A stretch of DNA of 64,000 nt, from NCBI RefSeq assembly GCF_041154675.1, contig NZ_AP031322.1, positions 1,647,812 through 1,711,811 on the forward strand. The letters are read 5' to 3'. Source of the DNA: Sulfurisphaera javensis. GTDB lineage: Archaea; Thermoproteota; Thermoprotei_A; Sulfolobales; Sulfolobaceae. This document shows positions 1 to 9,200 of the stretch, in pieces (the stretch's first letter is position 1; the number at the start of each line of letters is the position of its first letter). The translations under genes were made by a program, and so were the position numbers. The notes beneath the pieces are model-generated. The model had not been told where the DNA came from, did no database searches, and saw only the letters and a list, made by a program, of their open reading frames with translations.

Positions 1-620
1 AAGTAAGCTTTATCACTGCCATTAGGTGGTAAATCTAGGTCTATAGCTAAGGCAAATTGTACATTACCATTATCAATGGGCTTCATACTTAATTTTCCAT
101 CGAGAACATCATAGGGAACTTCGTCTTTACCAATTGTATATTCCTTTAACTCTTTCATTATTCCAAAGAGTTTTACTCCAACATATCTCTTCGATTTATA
201 ATGTATTATTGAATAAGTTTGAGGATCATAAAATGCAGTATCCCCAAAAGAGCTAGAGTACAAATCTAAATCAACGAGGAATAGCAACTTTCCTTTTATT
301 TCCTCATTACCCTTGTTAAGAACCTTTATTATTCTATAATAGATAGGATCATGAAGATCTATGAAATCGTAAAATACTAAAGAGACGTTCTCATTTATAG
401 TACCTCTAATTTCAGCAATATTAGTGCCTTGTAAATATTCTACTGAAACTTTCCATCTTGAATCATCGTAAATAGATTTGCCATCCCAAAAATAATGTCT
501 GATAGGCTTACCCGCACTTTGGTTTTCCATTCCTACATTAGGATAGTATAAATCTGTAGGTCTTCCTAGTTCATCAATATTGATTAGTATTTTTCCATTG
601 CCAATGCTAAGATACCTCAT
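1..620 (-). CDS. gaa: GH15 glucoamylase, N-terminal part (cut by window edge)
   Basis: The reverse strand is open from an ATG at 620 to the window edge, about 206 codons. The translation starts MRYLSIGNGKILINIDELG and continues with a beta-rich domain (RHYFWDGKSIYDDSRWKV, then YDPQTYSIIHYKSKRYVGV) like the N-terminal domain of archaeal and bacterial GH15 glucan 1,4-alpha-glucosidases; the catalytic (alpha/alpha)6 barrel would lie outside the window. The ATG overlaps the stop of the upstream nucleotidyltransferase gene in an ATGA, so the two are co-transcribed and translationally coupled. The same gene order (glucoamylase, nucleotidyltransferase, GH57 amylase, glycogen synthase) is known in Sulfolobus, which supports a role in releasing glucose from stored glycogen. 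The family call rests on the N-terminal domain and the context only. Confidence 0.8.
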   Translation of the reverse strand, partial: MRYLSIGNGKILINIDELGRPTDLYYPNVGMENQSAGKPIRHYFWDGKSIYDDSRWKVSVEYLQGTNIAEIRGTINENVSLVFYDFIDLHDPIYYRIIKVLNKGNEEIKGKLLFLVDLDLYSSSFGDTAFYDPQTYSIIHYKSKRYVGVKLFGIMKELKEYTIGKDEVPYDVLDGKLSMKPIDNGNVQFALAIDLDLPPNGSDKAY

Positions 621-1876
621 GTTAATATCGTATCGTATATCTTACTCTCAGCATTTATAAATTTATGAGGATAGATCTTTGAATTCGTTATTTCACTTCC
701 TTCTCCAATTATAGTATCGTCTGCAATAACACTGTTTATGATTTTAGTTGGTTTCTGTGGAGTAGATCTTATTTCAACATGTCTACCTATTATTGAATTT
801 TCAATAATTGCATTATCACCTATGTAAACTCTATCCATAATTGAACTTCTTACTATTTTTACGTTTTTACCAATTATAGTAAAGTTATCAATTCCAGACT
901 CTTCAATATATGTTCCACTTCCTATTTGACAGTGTCTCCCAATTAAAATATCCCCTTCAAGTTTTAAATCACCTTTCCTATACATTCTTTTTATAATTAC
1001 TCTTCTCTTTCTTGAGTCTGGACTAGTACCTTGAACAAATATTCTCCTATTCTCATCAATTCTCATTCCTTGCATATCTTCATCTGATAAGGTCCTTAGT
1101 AGTGTTAACATTGCTTCTAAATATCTGTCTGGTGTACCGACATCGAACCATAAATCGTTAGTAACATATCCATAAACTGGGTAGCCCTTTCTAATCAAAT
1201 AGGGAATAATGTCTTTACCAAAATCCATCTTACCTAATTTCAGCATTTCCTCAACTTCTTCACTATTAAATATCTCTCTAATTTCCGGACTTAGTACATA
1301 AATCCCAGTATTAGCTAGATCTGAAGGAGCGTCCTCCCTCCTTTTTGGCTTTTCTACAAACCTTTTAATTCTCATATCATTATCCAATTCTGCAACGCCA
1401 AATTCTTCAACGTTCTCAACTTTCTTCAATACAATAGTCATATAGGCTTTCTTTTGCTCATGATATTCGAGGACTTTTTTTATGTCTAACTTAAAGAGAT
1501 TATCACCTTGAACTACAAAGAACGGTTCTTTTACATCATAATATTCTACAGCAATCTTCACAGCATGAGCATTTCCTACAGTCTCTGCTCTAGGAATATA
1601 TTTAAAATGCACTCTAGGCTTAATATGATATCTTGCTGAGAATCCTATCCCCTCTTTATACAAATCAAATAATGAGCGATAGTTCACATAACCTTTTACT
1701 CCAAAAATAAACTCCTTTATTCCTTGTCTTGCTAACTCTAAAATTGTATACTCTATTAATGGTCTATTTAAAAGTCTTACTGCTGCCTTAGATGTCTCGA
1801 CTGTTAATGGCCTAAGTCTTGTTGCTTCACCACCAATTGGAATTATTACTTTTATATCTTCTAGTTTCCATGCCAT
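617..1876 (-). CDS. sugar-phosphate nucleotidyltransferase with left-handed beta-helix tail
   Basis: About 419 residues. The N-terminal half is a nucleotidyltransferase domain with the signature GGEATRLRPLT near residue 15 and FVEKPKRRED in the middle; the C-terminal part (about residues 300-410) is made of hexapeptide repeats (ILIGRHCQIGSGTYI, VYIGDNAIIENSIIG), as in archaeal GlmU/RmlA-like proteins. It should activate a sugar phosphate with an NTP; next to glgA the likely product is a nucleotide glucose for glycogen synthesis, but the exact nucleotide is not readable. The frame is open upstream to an ATG at 1897, but I start at the ATG at 1876 (MAWKLEDIK) because a TATA box at about 1901-1908 on this strand lies about 28 bases before it, as for a leaderless mRNA. 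Confidence 0.85.
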   Translation of the reverse strand: MAWKLEDIKVIIPIGGEATRLRPLTVETSKAAVRLLNRPLIEYTILELARQGIKEFIFGVKGYVNYRSLFDLYKEGIGFSARYHIKPRVHFKYIPRAETVGNAHAVKIAVEYYDVKEPFFVVQGDNLFKLDIKKVLEYHEQKKAYMTIVLKKVENVEEFGVAELDNDMRIKRFVEKPKRREDAPSDLANTGIYVLSPEIREIFNSEEVEEMLKLGKMDFGKDIIPYLIRKGYPVYGYVTNDLWFDVGTPDRYLEAMLTLLRTLSDEDMQGMRIDENRRIFVQGTSPDSRKRRVIIKRMYRKGDLKLEGDILIGRHCQIGSGTYIEESGIDNFTIIGKNVKIVRSSIMDRVYIGDNAIIENSIIGRHVEIRSTPQKPTKIINSVIADDTIIGEGSEITNSKIYPHKFINAESKIYDTILT

Positions 1877-1883
1877 TATGTAA

Positions 1884-1908
1884 TTTTTATAATTCATTAC
1901 TTATAAAG
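1884..1908. promoter_or_regulatory. interleaved two-way promoter of the glycogen cluster
   Basis: Two TATA boxes face opposite ways inside 25 bases. TTTTTATAA at 1884-1892 is centred about 28 bases before the GH57 ATG at 1917. On the other strand CTTTATAAG (1908-1900) is centred about 28 bases before the nucleotidyltransferase ATG at 1876. Each box lies within the expected footprint of the other promoter. Confidence 0.65.
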
Positions 1909-1916
1909 AATATAGT

Positions 1917-3248
1917 ATGAGAAGACTGATATTAGGGTTTGAAGTTCATCAACCATTTAGGATAAGACGACATTACTTCTGGAATCCCGTGATAAAAGGA
2001 AGTCCATTAACAAAGTATTTTGATGAAGATCTCAATAAAGACATTTTTGAAAGAGTAAAAAACAAATGTTACATTCCGGCTACCCGAATTCTTCTCGAAG
2101 AGATTGAAAAGGGGGAAAATGAAGGTTATGATTTTAAATTTTTCTTTTCAATATCTGGTACTTTTATTGAACAAGCTGAGAAATGGGGAAAAGAAGTCCT
2201 CGAATTATTTCAACAGTTATCTTATACTCATAAAGTTGAGTTCCTTTCTCAAACTTATTATCATTCTGTGACTTCCCTTTGGGAAGATCTTTCTGAATGG
2301 AAAGAACAAGTTGAATTACATCGAAGGCTTATAAAGGACTATTTTGACCAAGATCCAATAACGTTTGAGAATACTGAATTACTTTTAACTCCTAGAATAG
2401 TTAAAGAAATTGAAAAATTAGGGTTCAAAACAGTAATAACTGAGGGAAAAGACTCTCTATTGAGAGGTAAGAGCCCTAATAGAATATACAAAATTAGAGA
2501 CAGTAAATTATCTGTTATTTTTAGAAACTATAGGCTAAGTGATGATATAGCCTTTAGGTTTTCAAATCCGAAATGGGATCAATATCCATTAACAGCATCT
2601 AAATTTGCCGATTGGGTTTCATGGTCTGAAGGAGAAATTGGTTTAATCTTTGTTGATTATGAAACATTTGGAGAACATCATTGGCCTGAAAGCGGAATTT
2701 TAGATTTCTTAAGATGGTTACCAAGGGAATTGCATAAAAGAGGGGTAGAGTTTAAGTTACCAAGAGAAGTTTATAGGGATTATTATGATGAAATAACTAT
2801 AGACACTACAGTTTCTTGGGCTGATATAAACAAAGATGAATCTAGTTGGCTAGGGAATATTATGCAATGGGCTTATGATGAAATGGTAAGAAGGACTGAA
2901 ATGTTAGCTAAAGAAGCTGGTGGTGAATATTTAAAAGCCTGGAGGTATTTTACAACTAGTGATCATTATTATTACATGTTTTTAGGTACTGGTGGACCAG
3001 CTGAAGTACACTCTTATTTCAGTTCTTTCAATTCTCCTATAGATGCATTTATAAATGAATTTTACGCAATAACAATGTTTCAAGATGAGTTACTTAAATT
3101 ATTAAATATAAATAATGAACCATTCGTATTTTATAAAAATGGAAAAAGAAGCAGTGAAGCATGGAATGAAAACCAGTTTAAGGAAATTATAAATAGGTCA
3201 CCAGAATATAAAGAGTATGAAAAATATTTAAAGGAGTGGCTTAAATGA
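1917..3248 (+). CDS. amyA: GH57 alpha-amylase / glucanotransferase family
   Basis: 443 residues, the usual size of the short Sulfolobus GH57 enzymes. Family marks seen: the N-terminal GFEVHQPFR (the HQP motif of conserved region 1), [12 protein letters not shown] around residue 150, [11 protein letters not shown] around residue 246, and an alpha-helical C-terminal part ([19 protein letters not shown]). GH57 enzymes are retaining enzymes acting on alpha-1,4 glucans. No signal peptide is present, so it should act inside the cell on glycogen or maltodextrins. The stop overlaps the start of glgA (ATGA at 3245), and transcription starts from the shared two-way promoter. Whether it hydrolyses, transfers or branches chains cannot be told from the sequence. 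Confidence 0.88.
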   Translation: MRRLILGFEVHQPFRIRRHYFWNPVIKGSPLTKYFDEDLNKDIFERVKNKCYIPATRILLEEIEKGENEGYDFKFFFSISGTFIEQAEKWGKEVLELFQQLSYTHKVEFLSQTYYHSVTSLWEDLSEWKEQVELHRRLIKDYFDQDPITFENTELLLTPRIVKEIEKLGFKTVITEGKDSLLRGKSPNRIYKIRDSKLSVIFRNYRLSDDIAFRFSNPKWDQYPLTASKFADWVSWSEGEIGLIFVDYETFGEHHWPESGILDFLRWLPRELHKRGVEFKLPREVYRDYYDEITIDTTVSWADINKDESSWLGNIMQWAYDEMVRRTEMLAKEAGGEYLKAWRYFTTSDHYYYMFLGTGGPAEVHSYFSSFNSPIDAFINEFYAITMFQDELLKLLNINNEPFVFYKNGKRSSEAWNENQFKEIINRSPEYKEYEKYLKEWLK

Positions 3249-4954
3249 AAAGAATAGATGCTATATGGTTTCCAGAAGATATTAAAAATGTTTGGATGAT
3301 TACTGTTGAATTAGCAAATGTGGCTAGTGTAGGAGGATTAGGAAATGCTGTATATAATATGGCAAAAAGTTTGGCAGAACAAGGAATTAACGTTACTGTT
3401 ATTATGCCAAGCCATGGAAGGCATTTAAATGATCACTATCGCTCAATGTTAAAGCTAAGGGAACTTTCCTTAGTAACTTACGGAGATCGAATAGGTACTG
3501 ATGGAAAAAAATATCCATATGGTTTAGGATTTGAAGAAGGAAAAATTGACGGATTTAATGTAATTTTAGTTAAAGGATTAGATTATAACACTGGAATATT
3601 AATTGATAGTTGGAACGTTTATGACAACATAATGGAGAAATCTGCTTTATTAGCTAGAGGAGTACAAGCATATTCAGTTTTTTCTATCCCAGGAAATATT
3701 CCTTCACTTATTCATGCTCACGATTGGCATTCTGTATTAGCTGGAGTAATGGCAAAACAGACTTTTGAAACAAGAAAAATTGTAGTCCCCCTAGTTTTCA
3801 CGATTCACTTATTAAATAAAGTAGGTGCACCTTGGCATTATGCCTCTGAGGATTGGGCTGGATTAAGTAACTGCCCTCACTATATTTGGCAAGTTGTTTC
3901 TCATAAGCTTTATACAACTAAACAAGTTTGGGATGAGTTATCTCAAGGACTAATAGAAAAATTTGGTGCTTGGGAGGCTGATGTAGTAACTACAGTTAGC
4001 AAAAGTTACTTAACTTACGATGTTTACAACTTCTTAGGAAATTGGATAGAAAATAAAAGCTGTGTAACATATAACGGAACTGACTGGTCAATTGACGAGG
4101 TTAAGGGATATGCTAGGAAAATATTTAACACTGAAGATAGAGTTGAAATAAGAAGAAGACTTTATAATATGTTAGAGACTCTAAGACTAATCCCAGAAGA
4201 TTATAACACTGGGAATATTTTATGGAACAATAGGTTTAGAATTGGAATTAAGGATGATTGGACCTATTCGAAATTAGATGACGGACCATTAGTCTTGTTT
4301 GCTGGTAGATTAGTTTACCAAAAGGGAGTAGACTTGTTAGTTAGAGCATTTAAGGAGGTTGTTAATAAAATCCCGAATGCTAGGTTAATAATCTTAGGCT
4401 TACCTTCTGGAGATTATGGTTTACTTTATGACTTAATTAACAAGACTGCTGAAATGGGAGGAAATGTAAGAATAATTGTATCAGCGTCAATGCCAAGGGA
4501 CTTATATAAACTCTTTTATTACGTAGCATCGGCCTTTATAGTACCTTCCAGATGGGAGCCTTTTGGAATAGTTGCCTTAGAGGCAATGGCTGTAGGAACG
4601 CCAGTAATAGCATATGCTGTTGGGGGTTTAAGAGAGACTGTAGTTGATTTAAGAAACGATATTAATAATGGTACAGGGTTCTTAGTTGAACCAGAAAACA
4701 TTTGGGAGCTTCACAGAGCTATTTTGACCTCTATTTCGTTATCAATGGCTACTGAAACTAAAGATAAAAGATACTTATACAGGGACGATTTAATTTTAAG
4801 GACTGATGATATAGAAATTTGGAACAAAGTAAGGCAAAACTCGATTAAAAGGGTTGAGGAGAACTTCAGATGGTCTTCAACTGTAAAATATTTACTAAAT
4901 TGTTATAGTAAAGCACAAACTATGGCTAAGTACAGAGCAGTTGCTTCATTCTAA
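3245..4954 (+). CDS. glgA: glycogen synthase (GT5 family)
   Basis: 569 residues. The GT-B fold is evident: an N-terminal glucan-binding half with [17 protein letters not shown] (counterpart of the KTGGL motif) and [11 protein letters not shown], then a C-terminal half with [15 protein letters not shown] and the nucleotide-sugar binding stretch [18 protein letters not shown] containing the E-x7-E pair. It transfers glucose from a nucleotide sugar to the growing alpha-1,4 chain. The N-terminal segment up to residue 19 ([13 protein letters not shown]) is typical of the archaeal form. It overlaps the preceding amylase gene by 4 bases and ends the rightward operon; the next gene has its own TATA box. 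Together with the leftward pair this gives both synthesis and breakdown of glycogen at one locus. Confidence 0.93.
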   Translation: MKRIDAIWFPEDIKNVWMITVELANVASVGGLGNAVYNMAKSLAEQGINVTVIMPSHGRHLNDHYRSMLKLRELSLVTYGDRIGTDGKKYPYGLGFEEGKIDGFNVILVKGLDYNTGILIDSWNVYDNIMEKSALLARGVQAYSVFSIPGNIPSLIHAHDWHSVLAGVMAKQTFETRKIVVPLVFTIHLLNKVGAPWHYASEDWAGLSNCPHYIWQVVSHKLYTTKQVWDELSQGLIEKFGAWEADVVTTVSKSYLTYDVYNFLGNWIENKSCVTYNGTDWSIDEVKGYARKIFNTEDRVEIRRRLYNMLETLRLIPEDYNTGNILWNNRFRIGIKDDWTYSKLDDGPLVLFAGRLVYQKGVDLLVRAFKEVVNKIPNARLIILGLPSGDYGLLYDLINKTAEMGGNVRIIVSASMPRDLYKLFYYVASAFIVPSRWEPFGIVALEAMAVGTPVIAYAVGGLRETVVDLRNDINNGTGFLVEPENIWELHRAILTSISLSMATETKDKRYLYRDDLILRTDDIEIWNKVRQNSIKRVEENFRWSSTVKYLLNCYSKAQTMAKYRAVASF

Positions 4955-4998
4955 TTTTTCTAACATTTCTTTAAATAGTGTTAAAATAAATTACACTT

Positions 4999-5601
4999 AT
5001 GCAAAAACAATCCCCACCAAATCAGCATTATGTAAAAAAATTCATTTATTATGCAGCCTTAGGAGTTCCAAGAGTTGACATACAAAAATATAGGCTTAGA
5101 GTTTCTGGTTTAGTTGAAAATCCATTAGAATTTACTTATGAACAATTGCTTAACATGATTGATACGAAGTATACTAAAGATTTTCACTGTGTAACTGGAT
5201 GGAGTGTAGCTGATGTTGAATGGGAAGGAATAAAAATGAGAAGGATTACTGAAATGGCTAAAGTAAAGAGTGAGGCAAAATGGGTTGTATTTTATTCTCT
5301 TGACGGATATACATCAATAATTCCTATAGAAGATGCTCTTCATGAAGACACTATAATCGCGTTAAAAATGAACGGAAAGCCATTAGATATTAAAGCTGGA
5401 TTTCCTGCTAGACCATTTATTCCACACTTATATGGTTGGAAGAGCGCAAAGTGGCTAACAGAAATTGAATTTGTAAAAGATTACGTTGATGGATTTTGGG
5501 AAGAAAGAGGATATCACGAAAGAGGAAACGTTTGGGAAGAAGAGAGATTTAAAGGACAAGGATATTCACATATGGGATGGAAAAGAAATCTTATTTTATA
5601 A
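4999..5601 (+). CDS. molybdopterin-dependent oxidoreductase, sulfite-oxidase fold
   Basis: 200 residues. The sequence follows the oxidoreductase molybdopterin-binding domain found in YedY/MsrP and sulfite oxidases: [20 protein letters not shown], then [10 protein letters not shown] with Cys64 as the expected molybdenum thiolate ligand, then [25 protein letters not shown]. It lacks the C-terminal dimerisation domain of true sulfite oxidases and shows no Tat or Sec signal, so it should be cytoplasmic unless the start is wrong. A TTTAAATA box at about 4970-4977 lies 25 bases before the ATG, giving a leaderless, single-gene transcript. It converges on the thermosome gene with only 2 bases between stops. 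The substrate is unknown. Confidence 0.82.
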   Translation: MQKQSPPNQHYVKKFIYYAALGVPRVDIQKYRLRVSGLVENPLEFTYEQLLNMIDTKYTKDFHCVTGWSVADVEWEGIKMRRITEMAKVKSEAKWVVFYSLDGYTSIIPIEDALHEDTIIALKMNGKPLDIKAGFPARPFIPHLYGWKSAKWLTEIEFVKDYVDGFWEERGYHERGNVWEEERFKGQGYSHMGWKRNLIL

Positions 5602-5603
5602 CT

Positions 5604-7238
5604 TTATCCCATCATTCCTCCAGGCATCATTCCTCCTTGCTCTGCACTACCACTTGCTTGCTGTGGTTTAGCTGGTGCTGCTGCAATATAATCATCTATT
5701 TTTAAGATTGCTGTAGATGCCTCTGTTGCACTCTTTATTACTTGCTCTTTTACTATTAGTGGATCTAATACTCCAATTTTAGCCATATCTTCTTCAACTT
5801 TTCCATGTTCAACGTCAATCCCAGCATTCTTTAGCCCTTTAGCATGAAGATTCCTTAGTTGAACTAATGCATCAACACTGTCTAAACCAGCTGTTTCAGC
5901 TAAAGTAGTTGCAAATTCCTCTAATGCGTCAGCATAAGCTTCAACTGCTAATTGCTCTTTTCCACCTATCTTTCTGGCTTCTTCTCTTAACTTTTGGGCC
6001 ATTTCCATTTCGAATGCTCCACCGCCTGCTACCACATAAGGATACTGAAGAACGTTCTTTACTGTATTGAGTGAATCTTGAAAACTTCTTTCTAACTCAT
6101 CCATAACAATATCACTAGACCCTCTTATTAAAATTGTAACTGCATCTCCATGTTTTGCTCCTTCAAAGAATATAGCTTTAGAGTTTCCTATTTTTCTCTC
6201 TTCAACTAGATCTGCATAACCTAAATCATCTGATGAAACATCTTTTATCGTAGTAATTATTTTAGCTCCTACAGATTTCGCTAACTTCTCTAGATCACTT
6301 CTACTAACGTTCTTTATTCCCATTATTCCTTTCTTAGCCATAAAGTAAGAAGCAATGTCATCCATTCCTTTCTGAGAAACTATTACATTTGCACCAGCAT
6401 TTGCTAATGCATCGACTAATGATTTAACATACTTTGATTGCTCTTCTAAAGCTTCTCTTATTTGATCCGGAGAAGTAAAACTCATCTTAGCTGATATTTC
6501 TGGTTTTTCTACTTCTAATGCAAAATCAATAATTGCAATTTTAGCCTTTTCAATCCTTTTAGGCATATTTTCATGAGCAACTTCTTTATCTAGTACAAAC
6601 CCTTTTACAAGTTGTGTTTCATCAACACTTTCCCCTCTTTTCTTAACAAATTTTATATCTGAAAGATCTATGTTGTAGGTATCTCCATTCTTTTTAGCTA
6701 TCATTGTAACTGCATCAATGGAAATATCAATTATTTTATTCAGTGTTGACTCACCAGAGAAGAATTTGCTAGATAATGAAGTATAAGTCACTTTCCTTAA
6801 ATAGTCCCTATCCTTTGTGTCAATTTTAATTGCCATTTCCTTATCAGAATTTAAAATTATATCAGATGCTTTCTTATAACCTTCAATAATTATTGTTGGA
6901 TGAACTTTCTGATCTAATAACTTCTCAGATTGTTCAAGTAGGAATCCAGTGAGGACAACTGCTGATGTTGTTCCATCACCAACTTGCGTATCCTGAGCTT
7001 TTGCTGCTTCAACAACTAACTTAGCTGCTGGATGTTGAACATCCATTTCCTTAACTATTGTAACCCCATCATTTGTCACTGTAACATCATTAGTTGAGCT
7101 GATTAGCATTTTGTCTAATCCTCTAGGACCTAGACTACTCTTTAACATTTCAGATAAAGTTCTCACTGCTAATATATTCGATCTTAATACATCTTCCCCA
7201 CTTTCTTTTTGTGTCCCTTGTTTAAATAGACTGTACAT
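5604..7238 (-). CDS. thsC: thermosome (group II chaperonin) subunit, probably gamma
   Basis: 544 residues with the full chaperonin layout: SLGPRGLDKMLI and VTNDGVTIVKEMD near residues 37-65 (nucleotide site), VGDGTTSAVVLTG near residue 87, an apical domain in the middle and a second equatorial half ending in KSATEASTAILKIDDYIAAA. The tail ends GGMMPGGMMG, the flexible C-terminus that points into the folding cavity. Sulfolobales carry three subunits (alpha, beta, gamma); the short N-terminus and the Met/Gly tail differ from the alpha and beta sequences as I remember them, so gamma is the best guess. Its TATA box (TATTTAAAT, 7262-7270) is centred 28 bases before the ATG and touches the C/D box RNA gene on the other strand. 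Confidence 0.93.
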   Translation of the reverse strand: MYSLFKQGTQKESGEDVLRSNILAVRTLSEMLKSSLGPRGLDKMLISSTNDVTVTNDGVTIVKEMDVQHPAAKLVVEAAKAQDTQVGDGTTSAVVLTGFLLEQSEKLLDQKVHPTIIIEGYKKASDIILNSDKEMAIKIDTKDRDYLRKVTYTSLSSKFFSGESTLNKIIDISIDAVTMIAKKNGDTYNIDLSDIKFVKKRGESVDETQLVKGFVLDKEVAHENMPKRIEKAKIAIIDFALEVEKPEISAKMSFTSPDQIREALEEQSKYVKSLVDALANAGANVIVSQKGMDDIASYFMAKKGIMGIKNVSRSDLEKLAKSVGAKIITTIKDVSSDDLGYADLVEERKIGNSKAIFFEGAKHGDAVTILIRGSSDIVMDELERSFQDSLNTVKNVLQYPYVVAGGGAFEMEMAQKLREEARKIGGKEQLAVEAYADALEEFATTLAETAGLDSVDALVQLRNLHAKGLKNAGIDVEHGKVEEDMAKIGVLDPLIVKEQVIKSATEASTAILKIDDYIAAAPAKPQQASGSAEQGGMMPGGMMG

Positions 7239-7241
7239 GAA

Positions 7242-7270
7242 TTTAAAAGTAGAAGCGGTTATATTTAAAT
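7242..7270. promoter_or_regulatory. interleaved promoters of the thermosome gene and the C/D box RNA
   Basis: TTTAAAAG at 7242-7249 on the + strand is about 26 bases before the C box of the small RNA. ATTTAAATA read on the - strand (7270-7262) is about 28 bases before the thermosome ATG at 7238. The TATA box of one unit therefore lies at or near the transcription start of the other, so the two should compete for TBP/TFB. Confidence 0.55.
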
Positions 7271-7322
7271 GATGAGGAAACTCTGCGGGACTGAATTTTG
7301 ATGAAGAACCAGGGGCTGATGA
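7266..7322 (+). ncRNA. C/D box guide sRNA (2'-O-methylation guide)
   Basis: All four boxes of an archaeal C/D sRNA are present in order and at normal spacing: C box ATGATGA (7269-7275), 15-nt guide (7276-7290), D' box CTGA (7291-7294), short linker, C' box TGATGA (7299-7304), 11-nt guide (7305-7315), D box CTGA (7316-7319). In archaea such RNAs bind L7Ae, Nop5 and fibrillarin and direct methylation of the target base paired five positions before D or D'. The D' guide should pair with TCCCGCAGAGTTTCC and the D guide with CCCCTGGTTCT; the predicted modified bases are the G in TCCCG and the U in CCCCU. I could not identify the target RNA. A TATA-like box lies 26 bases upstream. Confidence 0.8.
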
Positions 7323-7547
7323 CCTTTAATGAAGTTAACTTTCACAGAATTCTTTGATATATAGGATGAATAAAATTCAGTTATAGTGATTATAACGTCG
7401 CTATTAACCTACAGTTATGCTGTCAATATTTCTTACCAAATTAAGGAACTTTATTCAAATGACTAGTTCTATATGGAAAAATTTATATAATTTAATAAAT
7501 CTCTCAATTATTTAATAAAGCTATAGTGTATAATAAAAATATGTGCA

Positions 7548-7862
7548 TTAATCAAATTCTGCTTGTATCTTCTTCTTCCCTTCTAGCAACTTTTCTGGAA
7601 ATGGAAGCTTGTTAACATCCTCGATGTTTATTCCCATTTTTCTTAGTTCAGCAACAGCCTTAATAAGGTCGTCTTCATGAGTTGAATATTTGATTTTTTC
7701 CTTTATTTTATTCAAATTAGAATCATTAGTTCTAAACTTTTCTGCACTTACGCTTTCCCAATGATTACCATTTTTGTATATAAAAACTACATCTTGAAAA
7801 TAACCTGGTACAACGTGAGCTACTCCACCAAAATAATAGTCTCCGTATTTATATACCTTCAT
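7548..7862 (-). CDS. hypothetical protein, 104 aa
   Basis: A soluble-looking 104-residue protein, MKVYKYGDYYFGGVAHVVPG at the start and charged at the end (LLEGKKKIQAEFD). No family recognised and no membrane segment or signal peptide. The N-terminal half has the alternating pattern of a small beta-sheet domain (YFGGVAHVVPGYFQDVVFIYKNG), the C-terminal half is helical (EDDLIKAVAELRKMGINIEDV). It stands alone between the C/D box RNA and a rightward gene. ATG start; no close upstream gene to couple with. Confidence 0.6.
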   Translation of the reverse strand: MKVYKYGDYYFGGVAHVVPGYFQDVVFIYKNGNHWESVSAEKFRTNDSNLNKIKEKIKYSTHEDDLIKAVAELRKMGINIEDVNKLPFPEKLLEGKKKIQAEFD

Positions 7863-7903
7863 ATGGTAAAGTTTGCTAAGTGAAATAAAAACCTAACCTA
7901 CCA

Positions 7904-7918
7904 TTTTACAATGTAAAA
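7904..7918. promoter_or_regulatory. perfect 15-bp palindrome in an intergenic region
   Basis: TTTTACAATGTAAAA is a perfect dyad (7-base arms, one central base) about 42 bases upstream of the divergent 104-aa gene start and 67-150 bases before the rightward gene. It could bind a dimeric regulator, but AT-rich palindromes also arise by chance here. Confidence 0.3.
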
Positions 7919-7984
7919 AACTCCGTTTAAGTTTTCTCCCTAAGAAAGATCTATGCTAATTCTTGTAATAATATTAAGATTTCT

Positions 7985-8458
7985 TTGTTTGCAACAATTA
8001 AGCACACTTATGTGAGGAATAAAAATAAATTTAACAAAATAAATCTTGTAGTTGTGAGAAAAATATTTTTCTTAATTCCAATAATAATATTGATTATTGG
8101 CATAATACCATTTCTAACTTCATTTCATTCATCGCAAGGAAAAGTGATAGTTATTTGTAGTAAGATCGGCAAAGGATATCTTAAAATAGAGAAAGAATTT
8201 GGATTGAACTTAACAAACTATGTAATCTTGATTATAAACAACACCGGAAAAACTATAGCAATTTGCTACATTAGAACTAACTCAACTACTATTTCCTTTA
8301 ACGACATCTATGTTATATCAAATGGGAAATATTATGGAGATTCTATTCCCTCAGGTTACAATAACATTACAATTCTTATAAATGGAACTATTACAATACC
8401 TTTTTCAATCTATTTATCAAATGGAGAAACGTTACTTGTTGGAAATAAAAATTCTTAA
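7985..8458 (+). CDS. hypothetical membrane-anchored exported protein
   Basis: Up to 157 residues: a basic N-terminus, one strong hydrophobic segment (FFLIPIIILIIGIIPFLTSF), then about 110 residues likely outside the cell with several N-glycosylation sequons (NLT, NNT, NST, NIT, NGT). No family recognised. The longest frame starts at a TTG at 7985; a GTG at 8012 or a second GTG just before the hydrophobic segment (RKIFFLIP) are equally possible and would leave a plain signal anchor. The reading frame ends 22 bases before the ATG of the CoA-transferase subunit, so co-transcription is possible but not needed. Confidence 0.5.
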   Translation: MFATIKHTYVRNKNKFNKINLVVVRKIFFLIPIIILIIGIIPFLTSFHSSQGKVIVICSKIGKGYLKIEKEFGLNLTNYVILIINNTGKTIAICYIRTNSTTISFNDIYVISNGKYYGDSIPSGYNNITILINGTITIPFSIYLSNGETLLVGNKNS

Positions 8459-8480
8459 GCATAGCTTACAATTAAAACTC

Positions 8481-9200
8481 ATGATCATCGAACACGTTGC
8501 GAAAGGAATTTCGTTAGTCGTAGAAGATGGAGAGAAAATTTATATAGGACTAAACTCAATCCCAGCAATATTTGGCGCGTTCTTAGCTAGAGACTTATAT
8601 AAGAAGAAAATAAAAATATTAGGAGTAGCAGAAGCTGATAACCCTAAAAGCGTAACCATAACTCCATCAACCGGTGATCCTTTTTACTCAGAAGAGGCAC
8701 CAATAATGATAACAGCTGATTCTTTTGATCTATTTCAGAAAGGACTCTTAGACGTAATGTTTTTGGGCCCGGTTCAAGTAGACGAAGAAACTAACGTTAA
8801 CTTATCAGTTATTGGAAATTACGAAAAACCAAGAGTTAGATTAACTGGAGGTGCCGCTACAGCTTATTTAATGCCTTTAGCTAAAAAAGTGATCCTATGG
8901 AATTTGAAGCATTCCACTAAATCACTTGTTAAGAAAGTTGATTTTGTTACTGGAACGGCTAAGTACTCTAACAATAAAGTAATATTAGTAACTAACTTAG
9001 GTATACTTAACTTCGACAGAAATTTAAAGAAATGGAAAGTAACTCATGTTTACCCCTGGAGTAAATGTGAGGAAATTAAGAAAAATACTGGTTTTGAGGT
9101 AATTTGTGATAATGTGGATATTGTAAAAGTTAGCGAGGAGGATTTAAATTTCATCAATAAGATGGATCCATACAATCTAAGGTCATCATTAGAACTATAA
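8481..9200 (+). CDS. CoA-transferase, beta-subunit-like
   Basis: 239 residues from the ATG at 8481 (MIIEHVAKGISLVV). The frame is open further upstream, but that part overlaps the previous gene and lacks family similarity, so I use the internal ATG. The protein resembles the second subunit of class I CoA-transferases (GctB type): FGAFLARDLYKKKIKILGVAEAD, GLLDVMFLGPVQVDEETNVNLSVIG and the glycine-rich LTGGAATAYLMPLAKKV. It should pair with the product of the convergent neighbour (9195-9950), which carries the first subunit. The substrate is probably an organic acid CoA ester. The 3' ends of the two genes overlap by 6 bases. Confidence 0.75.
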   Translation: MIIEHVAKGISLVVEDGEKIYIGLNSIPAIFGAFLARDLYKKKIKILGVAEADNPKSVTITPSTGDPFYSEEAPIMITADSFDLFQKGLLDVMFLGPVQVDEETNVNLSVIGNYEKPRVRLTGGAATAYLMPLAKKVILWNLKHSTKSLVKKVDFVTGTAKYSNNKVILVTNLGILNFDRNLKKWKVTHVYPWSKCEEIKKNTGFEVICDNVDIVKVSEEDLNFINKMDPYNLRSSLEL

